Assembly (NCBI GenBank): GCA_013298895.1
Contig: JAAFJM010000003.1
Coordinates: forward strand, 124,001-188,000
DNA from: Bacteroidota bacterium
GTDB taxonomy: Bacteria > Bacteroidota > Bacteroidia > UKL13-3
Direction of reading: 5' to 3'
Length of the DNA stretch: 64,000 nt
Below are positions 26,439 to 35,899 of this stretch, piece after piece. Made by a program: the position numbers and the translations under genes. Positions within the stretch are counted from its first letter, which is position 1. Every line of letters starts with the position of its first letter. The notes under the pieces were generated by a model that was not told the origin of the DNA, searched no databases, and worked only from the letters and a program-made list of their open reading frames with translations.

Positions 26439-28460
26439 CTACTTTAGCATCATTTGATCAATGATTAATTCTTTTGCTTCATCTAAAATTAAATCAGCAG
26501 TGCTGGCATCTTTACCTTGATTAGCTTTGGTTTTTTCACGCGCATCTTTTCGAGCTTTATTTTTAGTTTCATTTTCTTTCAACTCTTTTTTATACAACGC
26601 TTCATTTACAGAAACATACTGTTTCACATCTGATTTTTTAACTGTTTCAATATCCTCTAATAAATAAACATATTCTGCGTTACCCAACATTCTTGCATTG
26701 TGTAATTGCTTTAATTTGTTTAATTGTTCTGTTATTTTTGTTTGTTTTGAATATGATTCTGGGTTGATACTATCATAAGGCAATGAATATATACTAGCAC
26801 CTTCACCATATTCTTTATTAGCAAAAATACTTGGGAATTCAATATCTGGAATCACACCTTTGTGTTGTGTACTTCCTCCACTTATTCTGTAAAATTTTGC
26901 TATTGTTAATTTAACCTGACCCATTTTTTTATCACCATACTGCATATATTGGTCTAAATCTAACATATTCTGCACAGTACCTTTTCCGTAGGTTTGTTCT
27001 CCAATTATTAAGGCTCTTCCATAGTCTTGCATAGCTGCTGCAAAAATTTCACTAGCGCTTGCACTAAATCTATTTACAATTACCTCCAAAGGACCATTCC
27101 ATAAAACTTCCTCATCTTTATCTTTTTCTGACTTTACAATCCCATACGCATCTTTCACCTGAACAACAGGTCCACTTTTTATAAATAATCCAGTTAACTC
27201 AATTGCCTCCTGTAATGAACCTCCACCATTATTGCGTAAATCCACTACTATTGCATCCACATTTTCTTTTTTAAATTCATTGATAATCCTTCTAACGTCA
27301 CGGGTAGTACTTTTATAGTCTTTTTCACCTGCTGAAGCTCTTGCGAAATCCAAGTAAAATGTAGGAATATCAATTGTTCCAATTTTAAATTTTTTACCAT
27401 TTTTCTTTATTTCTTTTATGGAACTTTTAGATGCTTGGTCTTCTAAAACAATTTTATCACGCGTAATTTCAATAATCTTACTTTTATTTTCTGTTATATC
27501 CGCTGGTATTATCTGAAGCCTTACTATAGTTCCTTTTTTACCCCTTATTAAGCCAACCACATCATCAATTCGCCAATCCAAAACACTAACCATTTCACCT
27601 TCTTTTCCTTGCCCTACAGCCGATATTTTATCATTTACAGAAACCAATTTACTCTTTTCGGCAGGTCCTCCTTTCACTAAGGATGTTATTTTGGTGTATT
27701 CATTATCAGTTTGCAAAGTAGCACCTATACCTTCTAAACTCAGGCTCATACTTGTATTAAACTCATCTGCCTGACGAGGTGCCAAATAATTGGTATGTGG
27801 GTCACTTATTTCAGTTAACGCATTTGCATAAAAACTGAAAACATCACTAGTTTTTGTTTTACTTAATTGTTTAAGCAAATTATAATATCGTTTTCTAACT
27901 ATTTCGGCACATGTTTTAAAATCCTTGCCATCAGCTTTTAAAACCAAAACTTCATACTTTACCTTATTCATCCAAAGTTTATCAAGTTCAGAAATAGATT
28001 TTGCAAAGTTTATATCTTCACGTTTGTATAAAAAAGAATCGTTGGTATCAAAGCTCATTTCTGATTTTAATAAATCAAAACTAAAATTAATCCTCTCCTC
28101 TAGCCTACTTTGGTATTTATTGTAAATATCAAAACCAGCATCTACTTTACCTTGCAGTAAATCATCGTCTAATATAAATTTATATTTATCAAAATTAGTT
28201 ATGTCCGATTCTAAAAAATATAAATGTAATGGATCAAGATGTTTTATGTAATTACTTAACAATTCAGCCGAAAGTTTATCGTCAATTACCAATTTTCGGT
28301 AATGGGCATTTGCCACAACCTGACCTACAAGTCTGAATAGTTCACCTTGATAAGGTTCGGGTTGAATTGACTTTAATACAATTTTTGTTGAATCGTTAGC
28401 TTTTAAATTAATAGCTACATTAACGATTAACAGAAAGGATAGAATAATTTTTTTGATCAT
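26439..28460 (-). CDS. prc: tail-specific (C-terminal processing) periplasmic protease, S41 family
   Basis: A 673-aa protease close in length and layout to E. coli Prc/Tsp (682 aa). It has a signal peptide (residues 1-22), an N-terminal helical domain with LDPLHLYFLESD, a PDZ domain at about 240-325, and the S41 catalytic core. In SASASEIFAAAMQDYGRA the nucleophile is the middle Ser (Ser468); Asp479 and Lys493 (TYGKG) complete the site seen in Tsp. The C-terminal charged helical domain matches the Prc-specific extension. It degrades periplasmic proteins from non-polar C-termini and trims cell-wall hydrolases. Confidence 0.95.
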   Translation of the reverse strand: MIKKIILSFLLIVNVAINLKANDSTKIVLKSIQPEPYQGELFRLVGQVVANAHYRKLVIDDKLSAELLSNYIKHLDPLHLYFLESDITNFDKYKFILDDDLLQGKVDAGFDIYNKYQSRLEERINFSFDLLKSEMSFDTNDSFLYKREDINFAKSISELDKLWMNKVKYEVLVLKADGKDFKTCAEIVRKRYYNLLKQLSKTKTSDVFSFYANALTEISDPHTNYLAPRQADEFNTSMSLSLEGIGATLQTDNEYTKITSLVKGGPAEKSKLVSVNDKISAVGQGKEGEMVSVLDWRIDDVVGLIRGKKGTIVRLQIIPADITENKSKIIEITRDKIVLEDQASKSSIKEIKKNGKKFKIGTIDIPTFYLDFARASAGEKDYKSTTRDVRRIINEFKKENVDAIVVDLRNNGGGSLQEAIELTGLFIKSGPVVQVKDAYGIVKSEKDKDEEVLWNGPLEVIVNRFSASASEIFAAAMQDYGRALIIGEQTYGKGTVQNMLDLDQYMQYGDKKMGQVKLTIAKFYRISGGSTQHKGVIPDIEFPSIFANKEYGEGASIYSLPYDSINPESYSKQTKITEQLNKLKQLHNARMLGNAEYVYLLEDIETVKKSDVKQYVSVNEALYKKELKENETKNKARKDAREKTKANQGKDASTADLILDEAKELIIDQMMLK

Positions 28461-28557
28461 GTTTGCAAATAAGCAAGCTAATACATAAAAAACAACTTAA
28501 TATTTTAAATGGTAAAAAATATGGATTATTTTTACTTGAAATAAATTTTAGTTAGTT

Positions 28558-29970
28558 TTAATAGATTAAATCAACCATTGGTTCATAATAATCTTCATGA
28601 ATGTTGAATTTATATCGAGTTTGCTCCTCAACAGAGAGTTTATAGGGAAATAAAGCTTTTGAACCTGGTAAGGTTTTTAAGCCAATTAGCCAATGCCTTA
28701 CATAATTACCTTTTGAATCGTAATCTAAACTTTGCTTTTCTGTGTTAAAATACCGAGACTGACGCCCATCATTTCCCACACCCGCTTGGTAAGCCCAATT
28801 GCCATAATTGCTAGCAGCATCATAATCAATCAATAAACTTTCAAACCATTTAGCGCCCCAAAGCCAATTTACACCTAAATTTTTGGTTAAAAAACTAGCC
28901 ACATTTTGCCTTCCCCTATTACTCATAAAACCAGTTTGAAGCAATTCTTGCATATTGGCATCAATTAAAGGATAGCCAGTTTGTCCTAATTTCCATTTTT
29001 CAAAATCAGATTTATTATTGTTCCAAGTTATTTTTGAATTGTTCAAACCATTTAATTTAAAAAGATTATTACCATGTTTTAGAGCTATGAATTGAAAATA
29101 ATCGCGCCATAATAATTCAAAAAACAACCAATAAGTGGAATCATTGGCCTCAATTTTACTTTCGAATAATTTTATTTGATGGTAAATAAACCTTGGACTA
29201 ATACAGCCCAAAGCCAACCAAGCTGAAAATTTACTACTGTAGTTAGCACCTAACATTTCGTTACGTGTAATTTTATAAGTAGCTAAACTCTTGGTTTCAA
29301 AAAAGTAATGATTCAATCGGTTTAGTGCTTCGCTTTCCCCTCCTTTAAATTGAATTGCAGCTTTGGGGCTAATGATGGTAGATGGCAATCCTAATTCATC
29401 TAAGGTTGGTACTTGCGTTTTATTTTCAAAAACCAATTTATTGTTGATTACAGAATTAGAAAATAGTTTATTTACTTCGCTTTGAGCTTCTACTTTTTTT
29501 CTAAAATTGGTAAAAAGTTCTGGCAATTGATTTATGGTAAAAGGAATATCATTGATATGAAAAAGTGTTTTACCCCAAATACCTTTTAAATGAACCGAAG
29601 TATGCAATGTTTTTAATAAATTCTTTTCAACTTGGACTTCCTCATCTGTATTTTCTTGTTGATAGTGGATTTCTGTTATGTTAAAATCATTGCAAATATT
29701 GGTAATAACTTCAACAGAGTTACCTTTATAAACAAGTAATTCAACGCCAATACTTTTAAGGTTTTCTTTTAAATTTTGAACTGATTCAATAATAAATTGC
29801 GCTCTAAAGCTTCCTGTTTTTAGAAAACCTAAATTGGTGTTTTTGTATTGATTTTCATCAAAAATATAAACAGCTAAAACTGATTTTTTAGTATTGATTG
29901 CGTTGTATAATGCTTCATTATCATGCAAGCGCAAATCGTTTCTAAACCATACCAATACATTATTTTCCAT
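28558..29970 (-). CDS. DASH-family cryptochrome/photolyase
   Basis: A flavoprotein of 470 aa from ATG 29970 (a TTG at 29997 is possible but less likely). The N-terminal Rossmann domain begins VLVWFRNDLRLHDNEAL and should hold the antenna cofactor. The C-terminal FAD domain has LLWRDYFQFIALKHG, NRGRQNVASFL and the DASH signature NYGNWAYQAGVGNDGRQSR. DASH proteins repair cyclobutane pyrimidine dimers in single-stranded DNA using blue light. It lies between prc and clpP on the same strand, separated from clpP by a terminator, so it is probably a single-gene unit. The family call is strong. Confidence 0.94.
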   Translation of the reverse strand: MENNVLVWFRNDLRLHDNEALYNAINTKKSVLAVYIFDENQYKNTNLGFLKTGSFRAQFIIESVQNLKENLKSIGVELLVYKGNSVEVITNICNDFNITEIHYQQENTDEEVQVEKNLLKTLHTSVHLKGIWGKTLFHINDIPFTINQLPELFTNFRKKVEAQSEVNKLFSNSVINNKLVFENKTQVPTLDELGLPSTIISPKAAIQFKGGESEALNRLNHYFFETKSLATYKITRNEMLGANYSSKFSAWLALGCISPRFIYHQIKLFESKIEANDSTYWLFFELLWRDYFQFIALKHGNNLFKLNGLNNSKITWNNNKSDFEKWKLGQTGYPLIDANMQELLQTGFMSNRGRQNVASFLTKNLGVNWLWGAKWFESLLIDYDAASNYGNWAYQAGVGNDGRQSRYFNTEKQSLDYDSKGNYVRHWLIGLKTLPGSKALFPYKLSVEEQTRYKFNIHEDYYEPMVDLIY

Positions 29971-30010
29971 GTAAATAAATACAAGAAAAACAGCCAAAAT
30001 GTTTTTAACA

Positions 30011-30050
30011 AAAAAGCCAATAACTCAATTTAATTGAATTATTGGCTTTT
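30011..30050 (-). terminator. terminator downstream of clpP
   Basis: A 19-nt stem (30012-30030 with 30032-30050) containing one C-A mismatch, with A/T tracts at both ends. Confidence 0.7.
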
Positions 30051-30170
30051 CATTTTATGATGATTGATCTAATTTATTTCGTGGTACGTGTTTTCATCAA
30101 TCCAATTTTCTGTTTAAATATAGTACCAAACAGAATCCATTTCAAAATTCACAAATCACAGATCAAAAAT

Positions 30171-30869
30171 CTACTTAGTTTCTTCTTTTTTAGGTTTAAT
30201 TAATACATCGTCAAGCATACCATAAGCTTTTGCTTCTTCAGCAATCATCCAGTAATCGCGGTCGCTATCAGCTTCTACTTTTTCAAATGGCTGACCACTG
30301 TGATGTGAAATAATATCGTATAATTCTTTTTTCAATTTTTGAATTTCACGAGCTGTAATTTCAATATCACTTGCTTGTCCTTGTGCACCGCCCAATGGTT
30401 GGTGAATCATAATACGTGCATGACGCAAAGCAGTTCGCTTACCTTTTGCACCAGCACATTGTAATACTGCACCCATTGAAGCAGCCAAACCTGTACAAAT
30501 TGTTGCTACATCAGGTTGAATCCATTGCATGGTATCATAAATTCCTAAACCAGCATAAACAGAACCACCTGGACTATTGATGTACATTTGGATATCTCTT
30601 CTTGCATCCATCGATTCTAAGAACAATAATTGTGCTTGAACAATATTGGCTATATAATCGTCAATTGCTGTTCCTAAAAATAAAATTCTGTCAGCCATTA
30701 AACGTGAGAAAACATCAATTTCTCTAAAGTTCATAGGGCGTTCTTCAATTACAGTTCTTGTCATGTTTTGCATACCATGCGGAATACTTTCCATGTAAGC
30801 ATCTACTTTTAAACTGCTAATGCCTTGGTGTTTTATGGCATATTTTCTAAATTCTTTTCCTACATCCAT
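30171..30869 (-). CDS. clpP: ATP-dependent Clp protease proteolytic subunit
   Basis: A 232-aa ClpP, about 25-30 residues longer than the E. coli enzyme at the N-terminus. The catalytic triad is Ser131 (LAASMGA), His156 (IMIHQPLGG) and Asp205 (SDRDYWM). It forms the tetradecameric chamber that degrades proteins fed by ClpX or ClpA/C. Neither clpX nor tig is adjacent, unlike many bacteria. A full promoter (30898-30927) lies about 30 nt upstream, giving a short leader, and a terminator follows. Confidence 0.97.
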   Translation of the reverse strand: MDVGKEFRKYAIKHQGISSLKVDAYMESIPHGMQNMTRTVIEERPMNFREIDVFSRLMADRILFLGTAIDDYIANIVQAQLLFLESMDARRDIQMYINSPGGSVYAGLGIYDTMQWIQPDVATICTGLAASMGAVLQCAGAKGKRTALRHARIMIHQPLGGAQGQASDIEITAREIQKLKKELYDIISHHSGQPFEKVEADSDRDYWMIAEEAKAYGMLDDVLIKPKKEETK

Positions 30870-30897
30870 GTGTTATAATTTAATTTTTGTTTTTGGT

Positions 30898-30927
30898 CAA
30901 ATATATATTGATGTTTATTATTGTCAA
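30898..30927 (-). promoter_or_regulatory. clpP promoter (TTG-N19-TATATTTG)
   Basis: On the minus strand a TTG (30925-30927) and TATATTTG (30898-30905) are separated by exactly 19 nt, matching the -33/-7 promoter of Bacteroidota. It lies 28 nt before the clpP start. Confidence 0.75.
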
Positions 30928-31075
30928 GCAAAGTGCCATTTATTTTTGCTGACAAAAAGGCTAATCCTGATGTGAATTAAATCTTTAAAGTGTATTTTAT
31001 ACAAATTGTTTTTATAAGTGGAAAAAAACAAAATATTAATGCAGCTAATTTGATGATAAGTTATAAAATTGCGGT

Positions 31076-31732
31076 ATGGAAATACTAGAAATTTTTAAAG
31101 AACTACTAACCAATACCAAAGGGTTTTTAGAATTATTTGTATCGGAAAATGGTAGCCTTATATATGGCTTACTATTTTTAATTGTGTTTTGCGAAACAGG
31201 CTTGGTTGTTTTACCTTTATTACCTGGCGATTCATTATTATTTACAGCAGGAGTTTTAGCTGGTAATCCTACCAATAATTTAAATGTAGTTTTGATTATA
31301 ATTTTACTAATAACAGCTGCTTTAATGGGCGATAATACCAATTATTTTATTGGTAAATTTTTAGCAAAAAAAGGTGAAGGGGCCAAACTATTCGGTATCT
31401 TCACAATTAAAAAAGAATACATTCAAAAAACTGAATTTTTTTACGAAAAACATGGTTCAATGGCTATTATTGTGGCTCGTTTTGTTCCAATTGTGCGCAC
31501 ATTTGCTCCATTTGTAGCTGGTGTTGGTAGTATGAAATACAGTCGTTACATTACTTTTTGTGTAATTGGAGCAGTACTTTGGGTTAGTGTAATAACTTTA
31601 GCAGGCTATTTTTTAGGAAATATTCCTTGGGTACAAAAAAACTTTGAAAAAATAGTTCTTGGCATTGTTTTCGCTTCGGTACTTCCTGTAATTATAGGCG
31701 TAATTAAAAGTCAACTTGCAGCAAAAAAATAA
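31076..31732 (+). CDS. DedA/SNARE-associated (VTT) family membrane protein
   Basis: A 218-aa inner-membrane protein. The family motif LLPGDSLLFTAGVLAG (about 50-65) and GRFxP-type loop ARFVPIVRTFAPFVAG (about 137-152) are clear, with about five hydrophobic segments. DedA/VTT proteins are lipid flippases or scramblases; several export undecaprenyl phosphate carrier lipid or affect membrane potential. The substrate here cannot be read. A secreted protein gene follows after 40 nt on the same strand and probably shares its transcript. Confidence 0.92.
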   Translation: MEILEIFKELLTNTKGFLELFVSENGSLIYGLLFLIVFCETGLVVLPLLPGDSLLFTAGVLAGNPTNNLNVVLIIILLITAALMGDNTNYFIGKFLAKKGEGAKLFGIFTIKKEYIQKTEFFYEKHGSMAIIVARFVPIVRTFAPFVAGVGSMKYSRYITFCVIGAVLWVSVITLAGYFLGNIPWVQKNFEKIVLGIVFASVLPVIIGVIKSQLAAKK

Positions 31733-31772
31733 TTCATATAAAACATCTTTTAAATTAAATAAAAACGTGGCT

Positions 31773-32507
31773 ATGCTAAGGTGCAGCTACGTTTTTATTT
31801 TACTGGCATTGAGTTTAAATACCAAAGCCGAGGTTACTTATGGATATTGCTCAGTTAAAGAAACCAAAAATGGCAAAGATTTATACCAACTTTATGGCAA
31901 TACCTGGTTTGATTGTAAGCCAATTGATGCCAATTTTCAGCAAATACTATTGCGTGTATGGGTTAAAAAAGCCAATGTATACGATGATCAACAAATTTTA
32001 GCTAAAGCCAAATTTTATAGTGAATCTGGAAAAATTATTGGAATAGCCTTACAAGATTTTACACCTTATAAGTTTATAGCAGAACTCGATACAGCATACG
32101 TTTTTGATTTAAGTGGCATTATTTCGCAAGCATGCATAAATCCTAGCTCAGTACCTGAAACAGAATTAAATAAAATATTGGCAGTAGCTAAACAAAACGC
32201 ACAGCAAGATACATTTGTAACCCACCTTCAAAAATTTAAATATGAAGCGCAAGATACAGGAAAAAAATACCAATCCTATATCATTTATGAACCCAATTTT
32301 GTTTTGCAAAAAAAAGAACCTCGCATTCTAATTATATTTTATAAAAACGAATTGATTGCCATTTTTTATAGTAGAAATGTAATAGCCAAATTATACGACA
32401 GCATAGAAATGGGCAAAGAGTATAAACTTATTTACAATTCAAAATTTACCGAAAGTACGAAATCAGAAATGATACAAATATTTAAAAAACGCCTTTCCGA
32501 CACGTGA
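31773..32507 (+). CDS. secreted protein of unknown function
   Basis: A 244-aa protein from ATG 31773 with an N-terminal signal peptide (CSYVFILLALSLNTKA, cleaved near residue 19). The reading frame reaches back to an alternative start at 31716 inside dedA, but that would bury the signal peptide behind 19 polar residues, so I prefer 31773 (GTG 31767 is also possible). The mature part is mixed alpha/beta with no motif I know. It likely acts in the periplasm. Co-transcription with dedA is inferred from the 40-nt gap. Confidence 0.75.
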   Translation: MLRCSYVFILLALSLNTKAEVTYGYCSVKETKNGKDLYQLYGNTWFDCKPIDANFQQILLRVWVKKANVYDDQQILAKAKFYSESGKIIGIALQDFTPYKFIAELDTAYVFDLSGIISQACINPSSVPETELNKILAVAKQNAQQDTFVTHLQKFKYEAQDTGKKYQSYIIYEPNFVLQKKEPRILIIFYKNELIAIFYSRNVIAKLYDSIEMGKEYKLIYNSKFTESTKSEMIQIFKKRLSDT

Positions 32508-32617
32508 TTGATTTTGACCATATTGAATAAAAAACTTACATTTTTACAAAAAAATACAATCCTTTTACAATGTGAATAACTAAAAAATATAACTCAAGTA
32601 ATATTTTTCCCATTTTG

Positions 32618-32625
32618 TAACTTTG
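32618..32625 (+). promoter_or_regulatory. candidate -7 box for the three-receiver operon
   Basis: TAACTTTG matches TAnnTTTG, 35 nt before the ATG at 32661. No TTG element lies 19 nt upstream, so an activator could be needed. I see no sigma-54 GG/GC promoter here. Confidence 0.4.
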
Positions 32626-32660
32626 TTTCAAATTAATAATTTTTAATTAAATTGCAACAC

Positions 32661-34031
32661 ATGCCATATAAAAGTGACTCATATAAAGTTTTTATTGTAG
32701 AAGATGACAAGTGGTACAATAATTTTTTACAATACACAGTATCATTGAATCCAGAATATTTGGTAGAGTCATTTTTTAACTCAAAAGATATTTTATCAAA
32801 TCTTCATAAAAAACCAGATTTAATTACTGTTGATTATTCCTTGCCAGACATTAAAGGAGATGAATTAATTAGAAAAATAAAAGATCAGCTACCAGATGTA
32901 CAAATTATAGTCATTTCAGGGCAAGAAGATGTGCAAACTGCTGTTCAATTATTAAAACTTGGTGTTTACGATTATATTTTAAAAGATGAAGACACTAAAC
33001 ATCGCCTTTTAAATACCATTCAAAATGCACGTTCCAATGCTTCTTTAAAAGAGGAGATTGTATCATTAAGAGAGGAAGTTGCAAAAAAATACGATTTTAG
33101 TAATACAATTATTGGAAATTCAGATGCAATAAAAAAATGCTTTGCATTAATTGAAAAAGCATCCGCCAGTAAAATTGTGGTAAGCATAACAGGTGAAACT
33201 GGAACCGGAAAAGAATTGGTGGCTAAGGCCATTCACTACCACAGTGAAAGAAAAAAAATGCCTTTAGTTACTGTAAATGTAGCTGCCATTCCAAAAGACT
33301 TAATAGAATCTGAACTATTTGGACATGAAAAAGGAGCATTTACTGGTGCTGATTCACGTAGAATTGGTAAGTTCGAACAAGCCAATAAAGGAACAATATT
33401 TTTAGATGAAATTGGTGAAATGGATATTACCATGCAAGCCAAACTATTGCGTGTTTTGCAAGAAAAAGAAGTTACTCGTGTTGGTGGAAACCAAAGTATC
33501 CCAATAGATGTAAGAGTAATAGTAGCAACACATAGAAACCTTGCTAATGAGGTTAAAGAAGGACGATTTAGAGAAGATTTATATTATAGATTATTGGGTT
33601 TACAAATAGCCTTACCACCACTTAATGAAAGAGGAAACGATATTATTTTACTTTGTAAACACTTTATTGATGACTACTGTAAAGAAAATAAAATAAAGAA
33701 AATTACACTCAGTACAGAAGCTCAAAAAAAGTTGTTTAATTATCATTTTCCAGGAAATATCAGAGAACTAAAAGCTATTGTTGAAATTGCGTGTGTAATG
33801 TGTAATGATGGAGTTATACAGGAAACAGATTTAACATTTAGCTCTGAAAAATCAATTAATAACATGCTCATTCAAGAAATGAGTTTAGACGATTACAATA
33901 ATTTAATTATTAAAAATTACCTTGAAAAATACGATAACAATGTAATTACTGTTGCAAAAAAACTAAATATTGGCAAGTCAACAATTTACAGAATGTTAAA
34001 GTCTGAATCTTTCGATAAAAATAAAAAATAA
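32661..34031 (+). CDS. NtrC-type sigma-54 response regulator
   Basis: A 456-aa transcriptional activator. The receiver domain (1-125) has the acidic pocket VEDD (13-16), phosphoacceptor Asp58 (TVDYSLPD) and Lys108 (YILKDED). A coiled linker leads to the AAA+ domain (about 148-385) with Walker A GETGTGKE (178-185) and the sigma-54-contact loop GAFTGA (225-230). A Fis-type helix-turn-helix ends the protein (VAKKLNIGKSTIYRML). All functional residues are intact, so it should switch on sigma-54 promoters when phosphorylated. ATG 32661 is preferred over TTG 32652. A stand-alone receiver gene follows after 4 nt. No histidine kinase gene is in the window. Confidence 0.94.
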   Translation: MPYKSDSYKVFIVEDDKWYNNFLQYTVSLNPEYLVESFFNSKDILSNLHKKPDLITVDYSLPDIKGDELIRKIKDQLPDVQIIVISGQEDVQTAVQLLKLGVYDYILKDEDTKHRLLNTIQNARSNASLKEEIVSLREEVAKKYDFSNTIIGNSDAIKKCFALIEKASASKIVVSITGETGTGKELVAKAIHYHSERKKMPLVTVNVAAIPKDLIESELFGHEKGAFTGADSRRIGKFEQANKGTIFLDEIGEMDITMQAKLLRVLQEKEVTRVGGNQSIPIDVRVIVATHRNLANEVKEGRFREDLYYRLLGLQIALPPLNERGNDIILLCKHFIDDYCKENKIKKITLSTEAQKKLFNYHFPGNIRELKAIVEIACVMCNDGVIQETDLTFSSEKSINNMLIQEMSLDDYNNLIIKNYLEKYDNNVITVAKKLNIGKSTIYRMLKSESFDKNKK

Positions 34032-34035
34032 TCCT

Positions 34036-34419
34036 ATGAATAAGAAAACCCTACTTGCACTTGATGATGAACTAAGTATTTTAAAAATTTTAGATTTTTA
34101 TTTTGGTAAAACATTTAATGTTGTTTCAAAAACTGATGGAATTTCAGCACTTGAATGGATGCAGCAAGGACAATTGCCTGATGTAATCATTGCCGATGTA
34201 AACATGCCTGATATGAATGGAATGGAGTTTATAGCTCAAATTAGAAACAGCGGTTTTTTTAAAGATATTCCACTTATTATGTTAAGCGGAAATGAAGGAA
34301 GTGCCGATAAAATTAAATGCTTAAAAGCTGGTGCTGATGATTATTTGGTAAAACCATTTAATCCAGAAGAGTTAGAGGCACGTATTGTGAATATTTTACG
34401 TAGAATTAAAAAGATATAA
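34036..34419 (+). CDS. stand-alone receiver domain protein
   Basis: A 127-aa single receiver domain (CheY/Spo0F size). The acidic pair Asp10-Asp11, the phosphoacceptor Asp54 (IIADVNMPD), the Ser of LSGNE and the Lys of DYLVKPF are all present, so it can accept phosphate. It has no output domain and probably passes phosphate on or binds a partner. It lies 4 nt after the sigma-54 activator and 9 nt before the receiver-like/phosphoglycosyl transferase fusion, a clear three-gene operon. A phosphorelay role is inferred from the operon. Confidence 0.93.
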   Translation: MNKKTLLALDDELSILKILDFYFGKTFNVVSKTDGISALEWMQQGQLPDVIIADVNMPDMNGMEFIAQIRNSGFFKDIPLIMLSGNEGSADKIKCLKAGADDYLVKPFNPEELEARIVNILRRIKKI

Positions 34420-34428
34420 CTAAATATT

Positions 34429-35646
34429 ATGATTAGTTCAAATAAGCCTCATGTTGCCTTAATATTGGATGATGCATCATTTGTGGTGGAATTTTCCAGT
34501 ATGTTTAAGGAATATTTTGAAATCTACTGTTTTGAAAATGCTTTTCAATTTATTCAATGGACAAATAAAAACCCACCTGTAAAACTTATAGTTAGCGGGT
34601 TTGATTTATTAGGAGTAAATGGTATAACATTAAGGAAAAACTGTAAGAATATTCCAAAAACAGCCAATGTACCATTTTTTCTTATAGTTGATAGGATTAA
34701 TGATAGCAATAAACATGTAGCACTTTATGAACATTTTGCCGATATTTTTGATTTACCAATCAATAAGGAAGAATTTTTATTGAGAGCTAATTATATTATT
34801 GCAAATCCACCAAGATACCATCACACTATAAAAAATAAAAAGAACGATTTTGCTGATTATTCAATGCCTTTCATGAAACGATTGTTCGATATTTTTGTTT
34901 CAGGTTTAGCATTGTTATTGTTATCACCCGTTTTTTTAATTGTAGCTATATTAATCCGTGTTGAAAGTAAAGGCCCTGTTTTTTACTACAGTAAACGTGT
35001 AGGAACTGGTTACAATGTTTTTAAATTTTATAAATTTAGAAGTATGCGTCAAGGTGCTGACAATATGCTAAAAGACTTAAAACATTTAAATCAATATGCA
35101 AATGCAGAACCTAAGAAAGAAACGGTTATTGAAACAAAGTCAAGTGAATTTGATTTAAAAAATTATTTATGTGAAGATTGTAAGAAAAACAATACAAGTT
35201 GTAAATCTCCTCTTTATATGGATGGTGAGCAAATTTGTGAAAAATCTTACTTAGAAAATAATAAGAGCAAACAAGGTTCAACTTTCATCAAAATTGAAAA
35301 TGATCCTCGTATTACCAAAATAGGTAAATTTATTCGTAATACAAGTATTGATGAGTTACCTCAATTGTTCAATGTTTTGAAGGGTGATATGAGTATTGTA
35401 GGTAATAGGCCATTACCAATGTATGAAGCCGAAAAAATAACTACAGATCAATTTGCTTTACGTTTTATTGCTCCGGCTGGAATTACTGGTTTATGGCAAG
35501 TTACTAAACGTGGTAAAGGTGGACCAATGAGTGAAGAAGAACGTATGGAATTAGATAATCAATATGCTAAAACTTATTCGTTTTGGAATGATATTATTTT
35601 AATTTTAAAAACTGTTCCTGCTTTATTTCAAAAAGAGAATGTTTAA
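34429..35646 (+). CDS. degenerate receiver fused to monotopic phosphoglycosyl transferase
   Basis: A 405-aa fusion. Residues 8-127 follow a receiver fold (Asp14-Asp15 pair kept), but the phosphoacceptor position is Gly57 (VSGFDLLGVNG) and the conserved Lys is Leu109, so it cannot be phosphorylated in the normal way. A re-entrant membrane helix (about 152-178) starts the transferase: KRLFDIFVSG, GPVFYYSKRVG, FYKFRSM, then SIDELPQLFNVLKGDMS with the catalytic Asp308-Glu309 pair. It should attach the first sugar-phosphate to undecaprenyl phosphate for a surface polysaccharide. An insert at about 207-290 carries Cys248, Cys251, Cys258 and Cys270, possibly a metal site. No other glycosyltransferase gene is nearby. 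Confidence 0.92.
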   Translation: MISSNKPHVALILDDASFVVEFSSMFKEYFEIYCFENAFQFIQWTNKNPPVKLIVSGFDLLGVNGITLRKNCKNIPKTANVPFFLIVDRINDSNKHVALYEHFADIFDLPINKEEFLLRANYIIANPPRYHHTIKNKKNDFADYSMPFMKRLFDIFVSGLALLLLSPVFLIVAILIRVESKGPVFYYSKRVGTGYNVFKFYKFRSMRQGADNMLKDLKHLNQYANAEPKKETVIETKSSEFDLKNYLCEDCKKNNTSCKSPLYMDGEQICEKSYLENNKSKQGSTFIKIENDPRITKIGKFIRNTSIDELPQLFNVLKGDMSIVGNRPLPMYEAEKITTDQFALRFIAPAGITGLWQVTKRGKGGPMSEEERMELDNQYAKTYSFWNDIILILKTVPALFQKENV

Positions 35647-35661
35647 TTCTAAAAAAGCAAC

Positions 35662-35702
35662 AAAAAAGCCTTTGTTATCAAATGATAACAAGGGCTTTTT
35701 TA
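35662..35702. terminator. bidirectional terminator
   Basis: A stem of about 12 bp (35668-35679 with 35684-35695; core TTGTTATC/GATAACAA) with a 4-nt loop, one G-T pair and A/T tracts on both sides. It separates the three-receiver operon from the convergent small membrane protein gene. Confidence 0.88.
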
Positions 35703-35713
35703 TTTTTAAAAAC

Positions 35714-35899
35714 TTACCACTTAAAAATTCCTTTTGCTGCCAAATAAGGCAACACAATGTATAAGGTTACGCCTTTTATTAAAAAGAACATAAATCCCCA
35801 AAAACCTAATCTTTTAACATAACCAAGCCATCTCCAACGTTTACCATGAGGAACTGGGCATTCTATAGGTTTTGATTCTGTTTTAGTTATTACTTCCAC
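35714..35899 (-). CDS. small conserved membrane protein
   Basis: A 61-aa protein starting at GTG 35899. A basic, aromatic stretch (KRWRWLGYVKRLGFWGF) leads into one membrane helix (about 36-56). I recall similar ~60-aa Bacteroidota proteins with RWLxYVKRLGFxGFxFF, function unknown. The N-terminal ECPVPHG may be conserved. TAAACTTG, a -7-type box, ends only 5 nt upstream of the GTG, so the transcript may be leaderless or a later start may be used. The terminator at 35662-35702 follows. Confidence 0.68.
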   Translation of the reverse strand: MEVITKTESKPIECPVPHGKRWRWLGYVKRLGFWGFMFFLIKGVTLYIVLPYLAAKGIFKW

